DNA of 31,440 nucleotides, taken from NCBI GenBank assembly GCA_910585265.1, contig CAJUCA010000036.1, forward strand, positions 1-31,440. The letters run 5' to 3'. The position numbers and the translations under genes were made by a program. Origin of the DNA: an uncultured Oscillospiraceae bacterium (GTDB lineage Bacteria > Bacillota > Clostridia > Oscillospirales > Oscillospiraceae). Below the pieces are notes generated by a model that made no database searches, had not been told where the DNA came from, and worked only from the letters and a program-made list of their open reading frames with translations. Below are positions 27,619 through 31,440 of the stretch, piece after piece. Position 1 is the stretch's first letter. Every line of letters begins with the position of its first letter.

Positions 27619-29090
27619 TAGGGCTGGCCGGGTTCCTCCGGGGGGACAATCCCGGTAAATGCCTCCGGCCCCACCAGCAGCTTCTCCACCAGGATTTCCA
27701 GGGTGAGGGGGTGGGCGTCGTAGGCGTAGATGAGGGCGTCCAGGCCGGGGGCGTCCGCAGGGGAGGGGGGCGCGCCGAGGCTGATCCCAATGGCAGGCAC
27801 GCCGGGGGCAGGGGAGGGGCCGAACCGCTCCTGGCTGGACAGCAGGAGGGCGAGATCCGGGGGCGGGTTTTGCGCCCCTTCCCCGGGCAGAAAAGCGTCA
27901 AAGCCCTTGTCACGGAGAAGCCCGCACAGCAGCTCCGCCGGGGACAGCTCCGTGTCTGTGCCGGGACGGGGGGCGGCGTCCGGCCCCGGCACGTCCATGA
28001 GTAGAACACGGGGATGCCGCTCCGGCGTCAGGGGCAGCAGCCCCGGCCTCCGGCAGCGGGCCAGGGTGAGGGCGTCCCGGGTGATGGCCTCGGCGGCGGC
28101 CTTGTATTTGGGCGCGCCCAGAATGGCGGCCAGCGCGGCGGCGGAGGGCACCAGCTCCTCCCGGGGCCGCTGGTTCAGACCCATCCGGGCCTTGAGGCCC
28201 AGAATGCGGGTGAGGGCGTTGTTGAGCCGATCCCAGCGGATCGCGCCGCTCCGGCAGGCGTCCAGCAGGGCGGAAAAGTCCGCCTCCAGGCCGCCGGGAC
28301 ACAGGAGCATATCGCCGCCCCCGTTGACGGCGGCGGCCAGCAGCTTTCCCCGGTCCGGGCCTGTCATGGAGGCGGTGTCGCAGATCACCACGCCCTGGAA
28401 GCCCAGTCCGGCCCGGAGCAGGGCGGCGATGCCCGCGTCCGCGCCGCCCGTCAGAATGCCGTCCACCCCCGCGTTCAGGATGGCCCGGTATGCCTGCCCG
28501 CAGGAGGACAGCCAGCCCTCCTGGGTGAACCCGCCCCCGTCCCCGCTGGAGACACAGCGGCACACGCTGGCGAACCCGGGCAGGTCGTGGACGCCCGCCG
28601 TATAGGCCGCGCCCAGGCTGGTGATCCGCCGGAGGCTTTCGGGGCTGTCCCCGCCGGGGCGCAGGCCGCACACCGGGGCGAAGGCCATGTTAAAGCCCAT
28701 GGCGGCGGCCTCCTCGTTGGCCAGGAAGCCCAGCTCCCGGGCGTACTGGGGCCGTCCGGTGGCGGCGATCTTCCGTCCGGTGGCAATGTACGTGCCGTCG
28801 GTAGCCGCGCCGCTGCCGCCCCGGTCCGTGCCGCAGGCGAGAAACAGGGGGGTGGGGGAGGCGGTCTGGAGGGCGTGGCTGATCTCCCGCGCCTGCCGGG
28901 ACGGCAGCCCGGCGCAGTGGAAGCCGCCGATGTGGTACCGCTCCACAAGCTCCTGGGGGTCCTGGCCTGGGGCGGCGCAGAACAGGAGCTGGCCTACCTT
29001 TTCCTCGTCTGTCATGGAAGCGATGGCGGCCCTCACCCAGGCGGCGTCCCCGCCGGACAGGCGGTAGGGCTTTGCGCGCAGATCGACCAT
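27618..29090 (-). CDS. GH3-like (NagZ-related) protein with degraded active site
   Basis: A 490-residue protein resembling family 3 glycoside hydrolases of the NagZ type, which remove beta-N-acetylglucosamine. The barrel begins with SMTDEEKVGQLLF (25-37), followed by HIGGFHC, LFLACGTDRGG (82-92, substrate-binding D), GFNMAFAPVCGL (132-143), and GFQGVVICDTASM (230-242), with D238 where GH3 enzymes have the nucleophile of the SDW motif (here CDT). The usual KHFPGHGD loop with its catalytic His is replaced by CVSSGDGGGFT (179-189), so activity is doubtful; it may bind rather than cut. The last about 150 residues form a smaller alpha/beta domain. No signal peptide, so cytosolic. ATG at 29090 is chosen for GAGAGGGG 7 nt upstream; the longer frame lacks support. 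Its own promoter is strong. Confidence 0.82.
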   Translation of the reverse strand: MVDLRAKPYRLSGGDAAWVRAAIASMTDEEKVGQLLFCAAPGQDPQELVERYHIGGFHCAGLPSRQAREISHALQTASPTPLFLACGTDRGGSGAATDGTYIATGRKIAATGRPQYARELGFLANEEAAAMGFNMAFAPVCGLRPGGDSPESLRRITSLGAAYTAGVHDLPGFASVCRCVSSGDGGGFTQEGWLSSCGQAYRAILNAGVDGILTGGADAGIAALLRAGLGFQGVVICDTASMTGPDRGKLLAAAVNGGGDMLLCPGGLEADFSALLDACRSGAIRWDRLNNALTRILGLKARMGLNQRPREELVPSAAALAAILGAPKYKAAAEAITRDALTLARCRRPGLLPLTPERHPRVLLMDVPGPDAAPRPGTDTELSPAELLCGLLRDKGFDAFLPGEGAQNPPPDLALLLSSQERFGPSPAPGVPAIGISLGAPPSPADAPGLDALIYAYDAHPLTLEILVEKLLVGPEAFTGIVPPEEPGQP

Positions 29091-29160
29091 GGCAATACCC
29101 CTCTCCGGAGAATTGGTGCGCCGTCCGGACTGCGGGATAGGCGGCGCACAGTGCTTCTTA

Positions 29161-29189
29161 ACAATAGCGGAAGTTTCTGCCCTTGTCAA
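29161..29189 (-). promoter_or_regulatory. Promoter of the GH3-like gene
   Basis: Minus-strand TTGACA (29189-29184), 17-bp spacer, TATTGT (29166-29161), about 71 nt before the start. Confidence 0.83.
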
Positions 29190-29232
29190 GGGCTGATTTT
29201 GCGAAAAAAGGGACGGATTTGGGGCAAACTGG

Positions 29233-29264
29233 AAAAGGACCCGCGGAACGCTCCGCAGGCCCTT
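29233..29264 (-). terminator. Intrinsic terminator after the CYTH gene
   Basis: On the minus strand AAGGGCCTGCGGA, loop GCGT, TCCGCGGGTCC, then TTTT. The stem has a few mismatches or G-T pairs. It lies just downstream of the CYTH stop and just upstream of the GH3 promoter. Confidence 0.75.
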
Positions 29265-29301
29265 CTGATGGGGGAGTGGGGCGGGGAACGAGCCGATGCT
29301 T

Positions 29302-29787
29302 TCAGCCCCGTGTCTCCTTCCAATAGCGGTTCATCCGGTAGGCGGGGTTTTCCGTCACCTCCTGCTTGAACAGGGGGAGGGGCGGGAAGGCTTTCGCGGC
29401 TTCCACGCTGGGGAACTCGATCTCGGCGTAGAGGAAGGCGGTGTCCGTCCCCTCGTCCACCAGGGAGCACTCCAGCTCCAGGCCGCCGGGGAGGCGGTAG
29501 ACGCGGTAATCCTTTGAGATGAAGGGCTGGGGGATCAGCTCGGCCAGGGCGTCGAACTGCTCCCTGGAGAGATCGATCCGCACCTCCCGCCGCACCAGCC
29601 CGCTGCCGGACTTGATGGTGAGGGAGCGGGCGGCGTCCTGCCCGTCCTGCTCGGCGCGGCGGAGACGGACCTCCGGATCCAGGGAGAGGTAGGCCTGGTA
29701 TACCTGCTGGATGTGGAGCAGGGGGAGATCGTCGGGGAAGGCGTCGATCAGGAATTTTCGCTCGATTTCGGTAAATCCGCTCTGCAT
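29302..29787 (-). CDS. CYTH-domain (triphosphate tunnel metalloenzyme) protein
   Basis: A 161-residue cytosolic protein of the CYTH/TTM superfamily. The defining EIERK motif (7-11, ExExK) is at the N-terminus, followed by alternating charged strands that line the tunnel: QAYLSLDPEVRLRRAEQDG (basic and acidic residues), SLTIKSGSGLVRREVRIDLS, KDYRVYRLPGGLELECSLVDEG and FLYAEIEFPSVEAAKAF. The length fits single-domain bacterial members. They hydrolyse inorganic triphosphate, thiamine triphosphate or similar; the substrate here cannot be named. ATG at 29787 is chosen because AAAGGAG lies 9 nt upstream; the longer frame would add a Pro/His-rich stretch with no coding character. Transcribed from its own promoter. 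Confidence 0.9.
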   Translation of the reverse strand: MQSGFTEIERKFLIDAFPDDLPLLHIQQVYQAYLSLDPEVRLRRAEQDGQDAARSLTIKSGSGLVRREVRIDLSREQFDALAELIPQPFISKDYRVYRLPGGLELECSLVDEGTDTAFLYAEIEFPSVEAAKAFPPLPLFKQEVTENPAYRMNRYWKETRG

Positions 29788-29878
29788 GGGGTGATACTCC
29801 TTTTTACTGCGGGTGATTTGGGGGGTGACAGGGTGGGGCGGCGGGGAGGGATGGGGCATATGTGTGGATATATTATAG

Positions 29879-29907
29879 ATTATAGCGGAGAAGTTCCATA
29901 GGGGCAA
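29879..29907 (-). promoter_or_regulatory. Promoter of the CYTH gene
   Basis: Minus-strand TTGCCC (29907-29902), 17-bp spacer, perfect TATAAT (29884-29879); about 85 nt of leader before the start. Confidence 0.75.
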
Positions 29908-29959
29908 GTGCCATTTTTAGCGGGGACTAAATATATTTTCTTCTGGCAGGCAGTTGGCC

Positions 29960-29988
29960 TTGACGGTGTTTTCTGCCCCTGATATACT
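29960..29988 (+). promoter_or_regulatory. Promoter of the C-terminal SLH gene
   Basis: TTGACG (29960-29965), 17-bp spacer, TATACT (29983-29988), about 20 nt before the ATG, a short leader holding only the ribosome binding site. Confidence 0.82.
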
Positions 29989-30009
29989 CTACATTGAGGT
30001 GATAAAATC

Positions 30010-31200
30010 ATGATCGGCAAATTAAAAAGATCGTTGTGCTTCACCCTGATCGCGGCCCTGGCACTGTCTACGATAATCTTCCCCGCCAGTGCCTTCTCGG
30101 AAAATCCATATGACTTTTCTGACACCAAGGGCCATTGGGCGGAGGAGGAGATCCGGCTTGCGTCCTGCAACCGCCACACCAACGGCGACCGCTGGGTAAA
30201 CGGCTATCCTGACGGCACCTTCCGGCCCGGGGCTCAGGTGAGCCGTGCGGAGTTCGTTAAGATGCTGGCCGCCGCCACATATCTCTATCCCTATACCGAC
30301 ACAGCTAAATTCCTGCATGAGTTCAGCTCCTATGCCAAGTCCGGCGAAATGCTGACCGACATGGACGGCCATTGGCTTACGAAAGAGGGCTGGACGCAGG
30401 CCGCCTTGGACTTTGGCCTGATCCTGCCCTCTGATTACCCCGGCGGTGCGTTCCTCCCCAGCCAGCCCGCTACCCGGCTGGAGGCTGCGGTGATGATCGT
30501 CCGGGCACTTGGGCTGGTCTACCCCGCCCAGCAGTCCACTCAGGAGGAATTGCCTTTTACCGATGCTGCCGCCATCCCCCAGGAGCTGCGGGGCTATGTA
30601 TTCCAGGCGGTAAAGGCGGGCGTACTGGAAGGCTATCCAGACAACACCTTCGGGGGCAGCAAGACCATCACCCGGGCGGAGGCAGTAGCCATGATTTTCC
30701 GGGCATTGGACTATATGGAGCAGGGAATTGACCGGGAAATTAAAGTGTTTGTCACAGAGTCCAGTGACTATCTTCCTGAAAATGAGAAGCAGCGGATTAA
30801 GCTCAACCTTTCTGTTCCGGCCCAGGTGATTGACGGCACCATTTATGTTTCGCTACGAGACATATTTGCGTCCTATTTCGAGCTCTATCGCGACGGAGGC
30901 GGAATCAGCAAAATGATTTGGGACGTGGAACAGCAGCAACTGACCATGGACAGCTTGGTTTATATTCTGATGGCTGGTGCAGGTGATGTGCGATATGAGT
31001 ATTCGCCCTACACCACTGAGCTTAGCCAGTGGTCAAAAAAGTTTCCCCTCCCAGCCCGGATGCTCTACGGCAGCCTAATGGTCCCGGTTTATACGTCAGA
31101 CACTCCCTCTATCACAGATATCTGGTGGAACACGCAATGGGATGAGATGACCAAAATCCTGGTACTTCCCTTAGTGCCAATGATAACCCCCAGCTCTTGA
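30010..31200 (+). CDS. SLH-domain exoprotein with stalk-like C-terminal domain
   Basis: A 396-residue exported cell-surface protein. Signal peptide about 1-28 (GKLKRS, hydrophobic core, cleavage after ASA). Three SLH domains follow: about 34-95 (FSDTKGHWAEEEIRLAS, NGYPDGTFRPGAQVSRAEFVKML), about 115-175 (LTDMDGHWLTKEGWTQAALDFGLI, RLEAAVMIVRALG) and about 180-245 (FTDAAAIPQELRGYVFQAVKAGV, GYPDNTFGGSKTITRAEAVAMIFRAL). These bind pyruvylated wall polymer. The remaining about 140 residues resemble the copper-amine-oxidase-N stalk domain common in clostridial surface proteins (VPAQVIDGTIYVSLRDIFASY, WDVEQQQLTM). GAGGTGAT lies 8 nt before the ATG. The second half has visibly more A/T at third codon positions than the rest of the window. 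About 160 bp with no gene follow. Confidence 0.9.
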   Translation: MIGKLKRSLCFTLIAALALSTIIFPASAFSENPYDFSDTKGHWAEEEIRLASCNRHTNGDRWVNGYPDGTFRPGAQVSRAEFVKMLAAATYLYPYTDTAKFLHEFSSYAKSGEMLTDMDGHWLTKEGWTQAALDFGLILPSDYPGGAFLPSQPATRLEAAVMIVRALGLVYPAQQSTQEELPFTDAAAIPQELRGYVFQAVKAGVLEGYPDNTFGGSKTITRAEAVAMIFRALDYMEQGIDREIKVFVTESSDYLPENEKQRIKLNLSVPAQVIDGTIYVSLRDIFASYFELYRDGGGISKMIWDVEQQQLTMDSLVYILMAGAGDVRYEYSPYTTELSQWSKKFPLPARMLYGSLMVPVYTSDTPSITDIWWNTQWDEMTKILVLPLVPMITPSS

Positions 31201-31360
31201 TCTGCGGTAAAGCACTCACTCGGTAATCTGGGACTCCTGATAAGTTGTATGCTATCGGGAATTCCAGATAATGAATAGCGGTAATCAGAAATTTATTTTT
31301 ATCAGAAACAGGATAAGGAACACACTGAAAGCACAGGGAAAAGCACAAAATAATTTCGGA

Positions 31361-31397
31361 TAAAAAAGTGGGCTTGGGAAGCAGTCTTCCCAAGCCC
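31361..31397 (-). terminator. Minus-strand intrinsic terminator near window end
   Basis: Perfect 12-bp stem GGGCTTGGGAAG / CTTCCCAAGCCC (31370-31397, loop CAGT). The A run sits on the left, so on the minus strand it ends in a T run. It implies a minus-strand gene beyond the window. 31201-31360 is A/T-rich with no gene that I can support. Confidence 0.75.
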
Positions 31398-31415
31398 CAG
31401 CTTGTCGAAAAGCGG

Positions 31416-31440
31416 CCTGCCAGGGAAATATCCTGGCAGG
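31416..31440. repeat. Inverted repeat cut by window end
   Basis: CCTGCCAGG / CCTGGCAGG with a 7-nt A/T-rich loop. TGTCGAAAA just before it (31402-31410) also begins the terminal repeat of the 160-bp element at 11249, so this may be the edge of a related element; too little is visible to tell. Confidence 0.4.

Noticed and set aside
1..31440. tRNA or rRNA genes
   Set aside because: No cloverleaf with a CCA-side acceptor stem and TTCGA-type T arm, and no rRNA-like conserved block, was recognised on either strand.

Overview
The window reads as chromosomal DNA of a GC-rich, anaerobic, low-complexity-genome Firmicute, most likely an Oscillospiraceae-type gut clostridium (Flavonifractor/Lawsonibacter-like). 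This is inference from: strong G/C bias at third codon positions, canonical sigma-A promoters with 17-bp spacers, GGAGG ribosome binding sites, intrinsic terminators, S-layer homology (SLH) exoproteins, an FMN riboswitch in front of an ECF riboflavin transporter, a lysine riboswitch in front of an NhaC-type transporter, and a DUF4358 lipoprotein. No rRNA, tRNA, CRISPR array, phage or plasmid gene was seen.

Layout. 1-3200: end of guaB (IMP dehydrogenase), a small orphan protein, a SLOG/DUF1273 protein under a dyad operator, then FMN riboswitch-ribU. 3200-9800: an aconitase-superfamily hydratase (minus), a secreted Ig-like/SLH protein, and a large c-di-GMP phosphodiesterase-PAS protein broken by a 1-nt frameshift in a T run. 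9800-14900: a minus-strand operon of two PF00756-type esterases, an ankyrin-repeat protein and an ATP-grasp ligase, interrupted by a structured 160-bp element; then an AEC transporter. 15000-20170: a CNNM/HlyC transporter-like CBS protein, mtaB (tRNA methylthiotransferase), an MscS channel with a partner membrane protein, and tmk. 20190-22350: lysine riboswitch, terminator and NhaC/LysW-type transporter. 22490-27440: argG and argH (last two steps of arginine synthesis), separated by a membrane-anchored transglutaminase-like protein and a DUF4358 lipoprotein. 27600-31440: a GH3-like protein with a degraded active site, a CYTH-domain phosphatase, and an SLH exoprotein with lower GC.

The least expected feature is a family of four 161-bp foldback elements (9783, 15012, 25761, 27458). 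Each is an imperfect palindrome over its whole length, all are exactly the same length, and the most divergent copy carries matched changes in both arms, so the hairpin itself appears to be preserved. One copy lies in the 5' leader of the CNNM gene; three touch or nearly touch stop codons. The esterase/ankyrin/ATP-grasp operon is the best candidate for an undescribed metabolic or peptide-modifying pathway, though its product cannot be deduced from sequence alone.
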